Source of the DNA: Pseudomonadota bacterium
GTDB taxonomy: Bacteria > Pseudomonadota > Alphaproteobacteria > Caulobacterales > Caulobacteraceae
DNA: 11,903 nucleotides
Assembly: GCA_023416055.1 (NCBI GenBank)
Contig: JAEZIH010000241.1
Location: 1-11,903 of the forward strand
Direction: 5' to 3'
Shown here: positions 1 to 6,643 of the stretch, in pieces
Layout: each line of letters opens with the position of its first letter
Position numbering within the stretch: position 1 is the stretch's first letter
Notes under the pieces: generated by a model
The model's database searches: none
Seen by the model: the letters and a program-made list of their open reading frames with translations, nothing else
What the model was told of the DNA's origin: nothing
Translations under genes and position numbers: made by a program

Positions 1-90
1 GGCGCGGTCGATCTGGGCGATCGCCGCCTCCAGGGCCCGTTGCTTGTCGCCGTCTTCCTTGCCCACCAGTTTCAATGCCGCCTGCGCCAC
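1..90 (-). CDS. recA: RecA recombinase, N-terminal fragment (runs off left edge)
   Basis: RecA binds single-stranded DNA, catalyses strand exchange in recombinational repair and stimulates LexA self-cleavage. Only the first 30 codons are in the window; the visible protein includes AALKLVGKEDGDKQRALEAA followed by IAQIDRA, which I recognise as the RecA N-terminal helix of Caulobacter-type proteins. The Walker motifs lie outside the window. I chose the GTG at 90-88 because a strong Shine-Dalgarno (AAGGGAGAG) lies 7 bases upstream and the resulting start (MAQAALKLV) matches the usual RecA beginning. An in-frame ATG at 111-109 would add seven residues (MARESGK) but has only a weak GGGA ahead of it. 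The gene is divergent from the GNAT-nitrilase gene, and a LexA-like box lies about 115 bp upstream. Identity is close to certain; the start is less so. Confidence 0.9.
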   Translation of the reverse strand, partial: MAQAALKLVGKEDGDKQRALEAAIAQIDRA

Positions 91-204
91 TTTTCCACTC
101 TCCCTTGCCATGATTCCCGTTCAGACCTTGGGGAGAGGCCCGCCTTCGGCCGCATGACCGTGACCCGCTCCCTGTGAGCGGTGATATGTGCACGGTTTGT
201 TCCG

Positions 205-219
205 GTTGGCAATTTGTTC
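205..219 (-). promoter_or_regulatory. Probable LexA (SOS) box of recA
   Basis: On the plus strand the sequence reads GTTGGCAATTTGTTC, that is GTTG-N7-GTTC. It differs by one base from the alphaproteobacterial LexA direct repeat GTTC-N7-GTTC. A further GTTC lies at 199-202. On the minus strand a TTGCCA (212-207) overlaps the box and could be the -35 of recA, so LexA binding would block the promoter; the matching -10 region (CATATC near 188-183) is weak. The position, about 115 bp upstream of the recA start, supports the call. The motif match is seen; function is inferred from the known regulation of recA. Confidence 0.45.
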
Positions 220-250
220 TTTTTCGCTCCTTGTCTCCATGCGTCCGTTT

Positions 251-257
251 TTGACGT
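251..257 (+). promoter_or_regulatory. Possible -35 element for the GNAT-nitrilase gene
   Basis: TTGACGT matches the Caulobacter housekeeping -35 consensus TTGACGS except for the last base, and lies 55 bp before the downstream ATG at 313. No convincing -10 (GCTANAWC) is found at the expected distance, so this is only a candidate. The rest of the 91-312 divergent region holds the recA LexA-like box and no other gene. Confidence 0.25.
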
Positions 258-312
258 ATAGGTCCGGCGTCGACCGCAGTGATCCTCAACCTTCGCTGTG
301 CGTTGAGGGCGG

Positions 313-1860
313 ATGAAGAAACCGCGCAAATCCGCACTGCTGAACATCCGCAACGCCCGGCCGGGGGACGTCCAGGCCATCTCCCGGCTGGTGGCCAAGG
401 TCTACAAGGACATGCCGGCCTATACGCCGGGCATGCTGAGAGGCCAGATCGCGGCCTTCCCCGAGGGCCAGTTCGTGGTCGAGTTCGAGGGCGAGATCGT
501 GGGCTATGCGGCCGGCTTCCGCATCGACGAGAAGGCGGCCATGTCGCCGCATACCTGGGGCCAGATAACCGGCGGCGGCTATGCCGCCCTGCACGATCCG
601 GTCGGCGAATGGCTCTACGGAATGGAGGTCTGCGTCGACCCCGACCGGCGTCGGCTCCGTATCGGTCAGCGGCTCTACGACGCCCGGCGCGACCTTTGCG
701 AAGCGAAGAACCTGAAGGGCATCGTCTTCGGCGGGCGCATGCCCGGGTTGGCGCGACGCAAGGCGGCCTATCCCGACCCGCGCGAGTACCTGGACGCGGT
801 CACGGCGCGGAAGCTGAACGATCCGGTGATCGGCTTCCACATGCGCGCGGGGTTCGAGCCGATCGGCGTGCTCGAGAACTACCTCGCCTCGGACACCGCC
901 TCGATGGGCCACGCCGCGCACATGGTCTGGCGCAATCCCTACTACGCCGAGACCAACGGCCGGGGGGCGGCCTTCGCGGTCAAGGAAACGGTGCGGGTGG
1001 CGACAGTCCAGCTGCAGGCCCGCAAGGTCGAGAGCTTCGAGGAGTTCATCGCCAACGTCGAGTATTTCGTCGACGTGACCTCGGACTACCGCTCGGACTT
1101 CGTGGTCTTCCCCGAGCTCTTCACCCTGCAGCTGCTGTCGCTGGAATCGAAGAAGCTGACCCCGGTGGAGTCGATCGAGGCCCTGACCCGCTACACGCCG
1201 CGTTTCGTCGAGGCGCTCAGGAAGATGGCGGTGTCCTACAACATCAACATCATCGGCGGCTCCCACCCGACCCGAACCGAGGACGGCGACATCCAGAACG
1301 TCGCCTGGGTCTTCCTGCGCGACGGCTCGGTGCACGAGCAGGAAAAGATCCACCCGACCCCGAACGAACGGCACTGGTGGAACATCAAGGGCGGCGACCG
1401 GGTGCACGCCATCGACACCGACTGCGGGCCGATCGGGGTGCTGATCTGCTATGATTCCGAGTTCCCGGAACTGGCCCGGCGGCTGGTCGACGAGGGCGCG
1501 CGGCTGCTGTTCACGCCCTTCTGCACCGATAACCGCCAGGGTTATCTGCGGGTCCGCTACTGCGCCCAGGCGCGGGCCATCGAGAACCAGTGCTACGTCG
1601 TCCTGTCGGGCAATGTCGGCAATCTGCCGAACGTCGAGAACATGGACATCCAGTACGCCCAGTCGTGCATCCTGACGCCCTGCGACTTCCCCTTCGCACG
1701 CGACGGCGTGGCCGCCGAGGCCAGCGAGAACGTCGAGACCGTCACCGTCGCCGACCTCGACCTCTCCGACCTCGGCTGGGCCCGCTCCCAGGGCACCGTC
1801 CGCAACCTCCGCGACCGCCGCTTCGACCTCTACAAGACCGTTTGGACCGACGGGGGGTGA
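313..1860 (+). CDS. Fused GNAT N-acetyltransferase / nitrilase-type carbon-nitrogen hydrolase
   Basis: A two-domain cytoplasmic enzyme of 515 residues with no signal peptide. Residues about 11-215 are a GNAT acetyltransferase fold: an IRNARPGDV start, the beta strand and turn around FEGEIVGYAAGF, the acetyl-CoA strand GMEVCVDPDRRRLRIGQRL (residues 103-121) and a closing GFHMRAGFEPIG. Residues about 226-500 are a nitrilase-superfamily amidohydrolase with its Glu-Lys-Cys triad in order: E268 in FPELF, K345 in QEKIHP and C379 in GVLICYDSEFPE. This domain would hydrolyse an amide or nitrile C-N bond through a cysteine thioester. Both halves look intact, and the same fusion is a known bacterial family whose substrate I cannot name. 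The ATG at 313 is preceded by GAGGGCGG. The next gene follows in the same direction after 69 bp and might be co-transcribed, with no evident functional link. Domain calls are firm; substrate is unknown. Confidence 0.93.
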   Translation: MKKPRKSALLNIRNARPGDVQAISRLVAKVYKDMPAYTPGMLRGQIAAFPEGQFVVEFEGEIVGYAAGFRIDEKAAMSPHTWGQITGGGYAALHDPVGEWLYGMEVCVDPDRRRLRIGQRLYDARRDLCEAKNLKGIVFGGRMPGLARRKAAYPDPREYLDAVTARKLNDPVIGFHMRAGFEPIGVLENYLASDTASMGHAAHMVWRNPYYAETNGRGAAFAVKETVRVATVQLQARKVESFEEFIANVEYFVDVTSDYRSDFVVFPELFTLQLLSLESKKLTPVESIEALTRYTPRFVEALRKMAVSYNINIIGGSHPTRTEDGDIQNVAWVFLRDGSVHEQEKIHPTPNERHWWNIKGGDRVHAIDTDCGPIGVLICYDSEFPELARRLVDEGARLLFTPFCTDNRQGYLRVRYCAQARAIENQCYVVLSGNVGNLPNVENMDIQYAQSCILTPCDFPFARDGVAAEASENVETVTVADLDLSDLGWARSQGTVRNLRDRRFDLYKTVWTDGG

Positions 1861-1929
1861 ACGCGCTTCGCTTCTGGCTTGACCGCAGGCCGCCGATGCT
1901 TCGCCATGGCGGCGACTGTCGGAGAGCGG

Positions 1930-4173
1930 ATGTCTACCAGGCCTTGGACGCGATGGAGAAACGCACGGCTCTTCGGGCGATTGCTCGCGGTGTTCGTCAT
2001 CGCGGCGTTGTGGGCTGCGCCGGGCGGCTCCGCGAAGGCTCAGGTACAGGGCGAGTTGCTCATAAACGGGTCGTTCGAGGCGACCAGCCTGTCCGACCAG
2101 TCTGCCTGGCGTCCGCTGCCCCGCGGGGCGGTCGACTCAAGCCTCGACGCCGAGGCGGAGGCCTATGAGGGCCGCGTCAGCTTTCGTGTCGCCCGTGATG
2201 CGGGCGCCCCGGAGTCCTTCGTCGGCGTGGCCCAAGCCATCGACGCCGTCCCGCTGCGCGGCAAGACGGTTCGCTTCCGGGCGGCGGCCCGGGTCGCAGG
2301 GAGACCGGGCGCAGCCAGCGGAGGCCTGTGGTTCCGGGTGGACCGGGAAGGAGGCGGCCGGGGCTTCTTCGACAATATGAGCGACCGCCCGATCCGGAGC
2401 GCCGAGTGGGCGATTTACGAGATTGAAGGCCCGGTCGCCGAGGACGCCACGCGGCTGACTGTGGGCTTTCTGCTCAACGGCGTTGGAACCGGCTGGATCG
2501 ATGCTGCAAGCGTCGAGGTCGTCGAGGGAGCGCCTGTGGCGGCGACCGAAGCGGCGCCCCTTACGGATCAGCAGATCGCCAACCTCGCGGCCTTCGCCAG
2601 GGTCTACGGCTACGTGCGGTGGTTCTCACCCTATTCAGAACCGAGTGACGCACGCTGGGACCAGGTCGCGGCGGAAGGCGCAGAGGCTGTCCTGGCGGCG
2701 GCAGGGCCAGCGGCGCTGGCGGAGGCGCTCCGGACCCTGTTCGACCCCTGGGCGCCGGGACTGGTGATCGGCCCCGACAGTTCAGCAGGTCCTGGCCTTT
2801 CGGCCGCTGCCGTGGATCTGGTCCGCTGGCGGCACGCGGGGCTCCAACTTACCAATCGCGCCTACGTGAGCGAGCGGATCAGCGCGGCAGAGGCCGCGGC
2901 CTGGACCGCCGAGCTGGGTCAGGACCTCTTCGTTTCCATGCCGGTGACGGCGCCGGGAGCGGCCATCGTCGCTGCGGTCCCGCCGGCGGGGTCTGCGGTT
3001 CGCCAGTCCCCGGACCTTCGGGCTACCCGGCTGGCGGCGACGATCATCGCCTGGAGCGCCATCCGGCACTTCTTTCCCTATTTCGACGACGCCGGCGAAG
3101 CCTGGGAGGCCGACCTCGGGGGTTGGCTGGCGGAGGCGGCGACGGCACCGGACGCCGAGGCCTTCGGCGATCTGCTACGGCGGATGGTGGCCCGGCTGAA
3201 CGACGGGCATGGCGAGGTCCATCCGGCCTACCGGGGCCTCTCGCTGCCCCTGCTGTGGCGCTGGGTGGAGGGCGCGCTGGTGGTGACGGCCGCCGACGCG
3301 GACTCGCCGGATGTCGCAGTCGGCGATGTGGTCGTGGCGATCGATGGCCGCCCGCCCGAGGGGCTAATCGCCGAAAGGGAACAGCGGGTGTCCGCCTCCA
3401 CGGCCGCCCATCGGCGCTGGAAAGCTGGCGAAGACCTTCGCCTGAGGGGCTCCTCGCGCCCTGTCAGCCTGCGCCTGCGGGGTGCGAGCGGCGGGGAACG
3501 CGAGGTCGAGGTAACACCCGTCGCCTCCGGAGCGTTGGAGGGACGGCTGGAAGAGTCACGGCCGGCGGCGATCACGTGGTTGCCGCAGGGGACCTGGTAT
3601 TTCGATCTGACCAGGCTGGACGACCGTCGCCTTCGCGAGGCTCTGGTACGGGTGAGGTCGGACCAGTCGGTGATCTTCGATCTGCGCGGCTACCCAAGGG
3701 GGGTGAGGGCGGACTTCCTGGGTCATCTCTCGGACCGGCCGGTGGTGACGCCGCCGTTCCTCATTCCTGTCGCCCAACTGCCGGAGGCGCGGGATCGCGA
3801 CTGGAAGGAAGAGGGGTGGGACGTCAAACCCGCGCTGCCACGGTTGCGAGGACGCGTCGCCTTCCTCACCGACGAGCGCGCCATGAGCTACAGCGAGACC
3901 CTGCTGGCCATGGTGCAAGGTGCGGGACTAGCGGAAATCGTGGGCTCGCCGACCGCTGGCTCGAACGGCAACGCCAGTCTGCTCCCCCTGCCCGGCGGCT
4001 ATGCAGTGCAGTGGACCGGCCTGAAAGTGATCAACCACGACGGATCCGACCTGGCCGGGCAGGGCGTGCAGCCGACGCTGCCGGTCGCCCCGACGGTCGC
4101 AGGCGTCCGACAGGGTCGGGACGAGGTCCTCGAGACAGCGATTGAACTGGTCACCCGGCCGGCGGGGAGCTGA
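1930..4173 (+). CDS. Exported S41-family (C-terminal processing/tricorn-like) serine peptidase
   Basis: A 747-residue protein probably acting in the periplasm or on the cell surface. I chose the ATG at 1930 because GGAG lies 5 bases upstream; an upstream in-frame TTG (1879) has no such site. Residues 1-37 form a signal peptide: an Arg-rich start, hydrophobic LLAVFVIAALWAA, and a likely AKA|QVQ cleavage. Residues about 40-200 begin LLINGSFEA and look like a jelly-roll carbohydrate-binding-type domain. Two related helical segments follow, with RVYGYVRWFSPYS near 225 and IRHFFPYF near 378. Then come DGHGEVH (425-431), a PDZ-like region (~450-540) and the S41 core, with FDLRGYPRG near 583 and SYSET (652-656), whose S655 is the probable nucleophile ahead of GSPTAGSNGN. 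The C-terminus ends 4 bp before the convergent MaoC gene. Family assignment is strong; the substrate is unknown. Confidence 0.87.
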   Translation: MSTRPWTRWRNARLFGRLLAVFVIAALWAAPGGSAKAQVQGELLINGSFEATSLSDQSAWRPLPRGAVDSSLDAEAEAYEGRVSFRVARDAGAPESFVGVAQAIDAVPLRGKTVRFRAAARVAGRPGAASGGLWFRVDREGGGRGFFDNMSDRPIRSAEWAIYEIEGPVAEDATRLTVGFLLNGVGTGWIDAASVEVVEGAPVAATEAAPLTDQQIANLAAFARVYGYVRWFSPYSEPSDARWDQVAAEGAEAVLAAAGPAALAEALRTLFDPWAPGLVIGPDSSAGPGLSAAAVDLVRWRHAGLQLTNRAYVSERISAAEAAAWTAELGQDLFVSMPVTAPGAAIVAAVPPAGSAVRQSPDLRATRLAATIIAWSAIRHFFPYFDDAGEAWEADLGGWLAEAATAPDAEAFGDLLRRMVARLNDGHGEVHPAYRGLSLPLLWRWVEGALVVTAADADSPDVAVGDVVVAIDGRPPEGLIAEREQRVSASTAAHRRWKAGEDLRLRGSSRPVSLRLRGASGGEREVEVTPVASGALEGRLEESRPAAITWLPQGTWYFDLTRLDDRRLREALVRVRSDQSVIFDLRGYPRGVRADFLGHLSDRPVVTPPFLIPVAQLPEARDRDWKEEGWDVKPALPRLRGRVAFLTDERAMSYSETLLAMVQGAGLAEIVGSPTAGSNGNASLLPLPGGYAVQWTGLKVINHDGSDLAGQGVQPTLPVAPTVAGVRQGRDEVLETAIELVTRPAGS

Positions 4174-4177
4174 CGCC

Positions 4178-4618
4178 TCAGGTCGGGCGGCGCCAGGCGA
4201 TGATGCCGAGGGTGGAGATCTGGACGGGGTCGCCGTGCTGGTTGCGGGTCTCGTTGCGGGTGCGGACCATGCCGCGGTCGGGTCGGGACTTCGACGGGGC
4301 GATGTCGAGGATCTCGACGTGGACCGTCAGGGTGTCGCCGGGTCGTGTCGGACGCGGCCAGGTGGTCTCACCGCCGACGCCGATCAGGCCGCGTGCGAAG
4401 GGCAGGTTGTCGACCAGCAGGCGCATGCTCAGGGCCGCTGTGTGCCAGCCGCTGGCGGCCAGGCCGCCGAACAGGCTGTCGCGGGCCGCCTCCTCGTCGA
4501 GGTGGAAGGGCTGGGGGTCGTAGTCGCGGGCGAAAGCCTTGATGGCCTCGGCGGTGAGGGTGACCGATCCGGTGACGAAGGTCTGGCCGACGTGGAGGTC
4601 TTCGAGGAACAAGGTCAC
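4178..4618 (-). CDS. MaoC-like dehydratase (hotdog-fold enoyl-CoA hydratase family)
   Basis: A 146-residue single hotdog-domain protein of usual MaoC length. It starts MTLFLEDLHVGQTF, typical of the family. The hydratase signature is visible as RDYDPQPFHLD, with candidate catalytic D34 and H39, followed by a Gly/Ala-rich helix (GGLAASGWHT). The later segment around WPRPTRPGDTLTV is also characteristic. Family members add water to (R)-specific enoyl-CoA or related thioesters in fatty-acid or acyl-CoA metabolism. The GTG start at 4618-4616 is chosen because GGAGG lies 6 bases upstream and homology begins there; reading further upstream gives only an Arg-rich tail derived from the preceding gene. 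The start lies one base after the stop of the M28 peptidase gene, so the two are very probably translationally coupled. The actual CoA substrate cannot be told from sequence. Confidence 0.9.
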   Translation of the reverse strand: MTLFLEDLHVGQTFVTGSVTLTAEAIKAFARDYDPQPFHLDEEAARDSLFGGLAASGWHTAALSMRLLVDNLPFARGLIGVGGETTWPRPTRPGDTLTVHVEILDIAPSKSRPDRGMVRTRNETRNQHGDPVQISTLGIIAWRRPT

Positions 4619-4619
4619 G

Positions 4620-6503
4620 TCACGCCTCCGCCGTCGCCGGAGCCGGAACCGGCTCTGCAACGCGGGCCCAGCCGGACAGGGCGCCCCCGAGGACGAGGAC
4701 GGCGAGGGCGGCCATCAGCCAGGGCCGCACCGCGCCCCGCTCGGGCGCCAGCGGCCGGGCCAGCATCAGCACCAGCAGGCCGATGAGGGCCAGCACGCCC
4801 GGCAGGTCCATGCCGACGCCGAGGAACACCGGATGGGCCAGGCCGACCAGCCAGCCTCCGGCGGCCGCGACGGTCAGCGCGATCGGGGCGAGCGAGGCCG
4901 GACGGGTCAGGCCGGGGTCGGCGAAAGCGACGACCGCCGCCACGGCGGCGGCCAGCAGGGCGGGCCACAGGAACAGGAAGGCCGTCTCGGGCGCCAGCAG
5001 CTGGGCGACGGCTCCGAGGCCCAGGACGAGGCCGATCAGGCCGGTCCAGCCGCCCCATGCCGAGCGGGCGGCGAGGCCGGGGAACAGCGACAGGCCGACG
5101 GCGACCACCGCCGCTCCGACGACGACCGGGTTCAGGCCGCCAACGGCCACCGCGAACAGCGCGGCGGCTGCGAGGGCGCCCGCGCTGATTCGCCGGTCGG
5201 GCCGGTCGCGGCCGCCCATGAGCCCCATGGTCAGGGCGAGGACCGCCAGGGCGGCGCCGGCCTCCATCCACGGCAATCGGGCCAGCAGGGTGTAGTAGGC
5301 CTCCGGGCTGCCGGCGCGCCCGGCCATCGGGCCGGCGAGGACGCGGACCGCCTGGGTCAGGACAAGGCCGGCGGCGAGAAACCAGACGCCGTCCACAGCG
5401 CCGCGGCCGACATCCGCGAGAGTCAGGCCTGCGCGGCGGCTCGCCCGCCACCCGGCGAGACCCAGCAGGGCGGCGGCGGCGACCAGAACAAGCCAGCCGG
5501 CGGCGGGCGGATGGCGCACGATGACCCGTCCGAACAGGTCGGCGTAGACCGTGTTCTGCGTGGCGGCGGGCAGGGCCTCGGCCCGCAGCAGGGCGTCGGC
5601 GCTCTCCAGCGCCTGCGAGCCGATGTGCTGCAGGGCGCCCCGGTCCAGCGCCTCGGGGGCGGAATGGGCGTGGTACTGCTCGGGGCGGCCGATGAAGGCC
5701 AGGTTCAGGCCCTGGACGCCGCGGTTCTTCGGAATGGTGAAGTCGGTGCCGTTGGGCATCAGGCCGTAGACGAACACCGCCAGCGAGTTGGAGGTGACGC
5801 CGCCGTCGGCGCGCACGCCGGCGCGGCTGAACAGGGCGATGGTCTCGTCGTTGCCCTGGCCGGTCTCGAACATCATGGCGCGGCCGCCGCCGCCGCGGGC
5901 CTCGAGGTTGATCACCGCCCCGATGCGATCGCGCAGCGGGTGGCCGCCCCAGAAGACCCGGGCGCCGTCGAGACCGATCTCCTCGGCGTCGGTAAGCAGC
6001 ACGACAAGGGTGCGGTCGGCGGGGCCGCGCGCCCGGATCGCCCGCACCGTCTCCAGAACGGCCGCCACGCCGGCGGAATCGTCGGCCGCGCCGGCTGATC
6101 CCGGCACGGTGTCGTAGTGGGCCATCAGGGCGACGGCCGGCAGGGAGGGGTCGCGGCCCGGAAGGACGCCGACGAGATTGACGGCGGTGAAGTTCGCCGC
6201 CTCGGGATCGCCGCCCATGCGTCGCAGGTAGCGCGCCGAGCCGCGCGAGATCGGCCCTGACTGGGTCGAGACCTGCAGCCCCAGCGCCGCCATCCGACCC
6301 TCCAGGTAATCCCGGACGCGGGCGTGATCGACCGAGCCCAGCGGATGCGGTCGCTGCGCCAGTTCGCCGACGTCCGCCATGGCCCGCTCGGCTGAGAAGC
6401 GGGCGGCCGCAGCATCACGGCCGAGGGGCTTCGGGACCTGGAGGGTCAGAACCCCGACCAGAAGAGCCAGCGCAAGTGCACCGCCCAGCCACAAGAGCCG
6501 CAT
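4620..6503 (-). CDS. Membrane-anchored M28-family zinc aminopeptidase with multi-pass C-terminus
   Basis: A 627-residue protein. Residues 3-22 (LLWLGGALALALLVGVLTL) form a membrane anchor or uncleaved signal. Residues about 35-310 are an M28 metallopeptidase domain carrying a full set of dinuclear zinc residues: H129 in HYD, D141 in DDSAG, catalytic E174 and ligand E175 in DAEEIG, E201 in NLEARG and H278 in YHAHS. The H129-D141 spacing equals that of the Streptomyces griseus aminopeptidase. Residues 336 to about 612 contain nine or ten hydrophobic segments, so the catalytic domain is probably periplasmic on a multi-pass anchor. This layout recalls the eukaryotic ERMP1 and vacuolar M28 proteases. 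The ATG at 6503 has GGGGAGGAA just upstream; an in-frame ATG at 6557 is less likely. The MaoC gene follows after one base. The peptide substrate is unknown. Confidence 0.9.
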   Translation of the reverse strand: MRLLWLGGALALALLVGVLTLQVPKPLGRDAAAARFSAERAMADVGELAQRPHPLGSVDHARVRDYLEGRMAALGLQVSTQSGPISRGSARYLRRMGGDPEAANFTAVNLVGVLPGRDPSLPAVALMAHYDTVPGSAGAADDSAGVAAVLETVRAIRARGPADRTLVVLLTDAEEIGLDGARVFWGGHPLRDRIGAVINLEARGGGGRAMMFETGQGNDETIALFSRAGVRADGGVTSNSLAVFVYGLMPNGTDFTIPKNRGVQGLNLAFIGRPEQYHAHSAPEALDRGALQHIGSQALESADALLRAEALPAATQNTVYADLFGRVIVRHPPAAGWLVLVAAAALLGLAGWRASRRAGLTLADVGRGAVDGVWFLAAGLVLTQAVRVLAGPMAGRAGSPEAYYTLLARLPWMEAGAALAVLALTMGLMGGRDRPDRRISAGALAAAALFAVAVGGLNPVVVGAAVVAVGLSLFPGLAARSAWGGWTGLIGLVLGLGAVAQLLAPETAFLFLWPALLAAAVAAVVAFADPGLTRPASLAPIALTVAAAGGWLVGLAHPVFLGVGMDLPGVLALIGLLVLMLARPLAPERGAVRPWLMAALAVLVLGGALSGWARVAEPVPAPATAEA

Positions 6504-6552
6504 GACTTCCTCCCCGCTGACAGACCGGAGCCTACTCGCGGCGTCCGGCTCC

Positions 6553-6571
6553 GTCATCAGGGGCGGATGAC
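6553..6571. repeat. Short inverted repeat upstream of the M28 gene
   Basis: GTCATC and GATGAC form perfect 6-bp arms around a 7-base loop (AGGGGCG), about 50 bp upstream of the M28 peptidase start. It lies in the 140-bp gap between the RTX gene and the M28 gene. It could be a small operator or hairpin in the leader; there is no T-run, so it is not a convincing terminator. No clear promoter or Rho-independent terminator is visible in the rest of the gap (6504-6643). Confidence 0.2.
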
Positions 6572-6643
6572 CTGGCTGCGGTTGGTCGGATCGGCGCGGC
6601 AGCTCGCGAGGCGCTGCAGTTGCGCGCTCATTGCTGGCATGAA

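Noticed and set aside
286..1407. 373-codon minus-strand frame opposite the GNAT-nitrilase gene
   Set aside because: Antisense shadow without motifs; the plus strand carries the Glu-Lys-Cys triad and the GNAT core.
1879..1929. TTG-initiated 17-codon extension of the S41 peptidase
   Set aside because: No ribosome-binding site at the TTG, and it would place a 17-residue non-hydrophobic prefix before a normal signal peptide; the ATG at 1930 has GGAG at the right distance.
4619..4660. N-terminal Arg-rich extension of the MaoC-like protein
   Set aside because: It overlaps the end of the M28 gene in another frame, has no family similarity, and a GTG with a strong Shine-Dalgarno lies where homology begins.
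4539..6098. 519-codon plus-strand frame opposite the M28 gene
   Set aside because: Arg/Gly/Gln-rich low-complexity product typical of GC-rich antisense frames; the minus strand encodes complete zinc-site motifs and membrane helices.
6590..6643. GCAGC...GCTGC stem after the RTX stop as a terminator
   Set aside because: Only a 5-bp stem with a 9-base loop and no T-run; indistinguishable from chance in GC-rich sequence.
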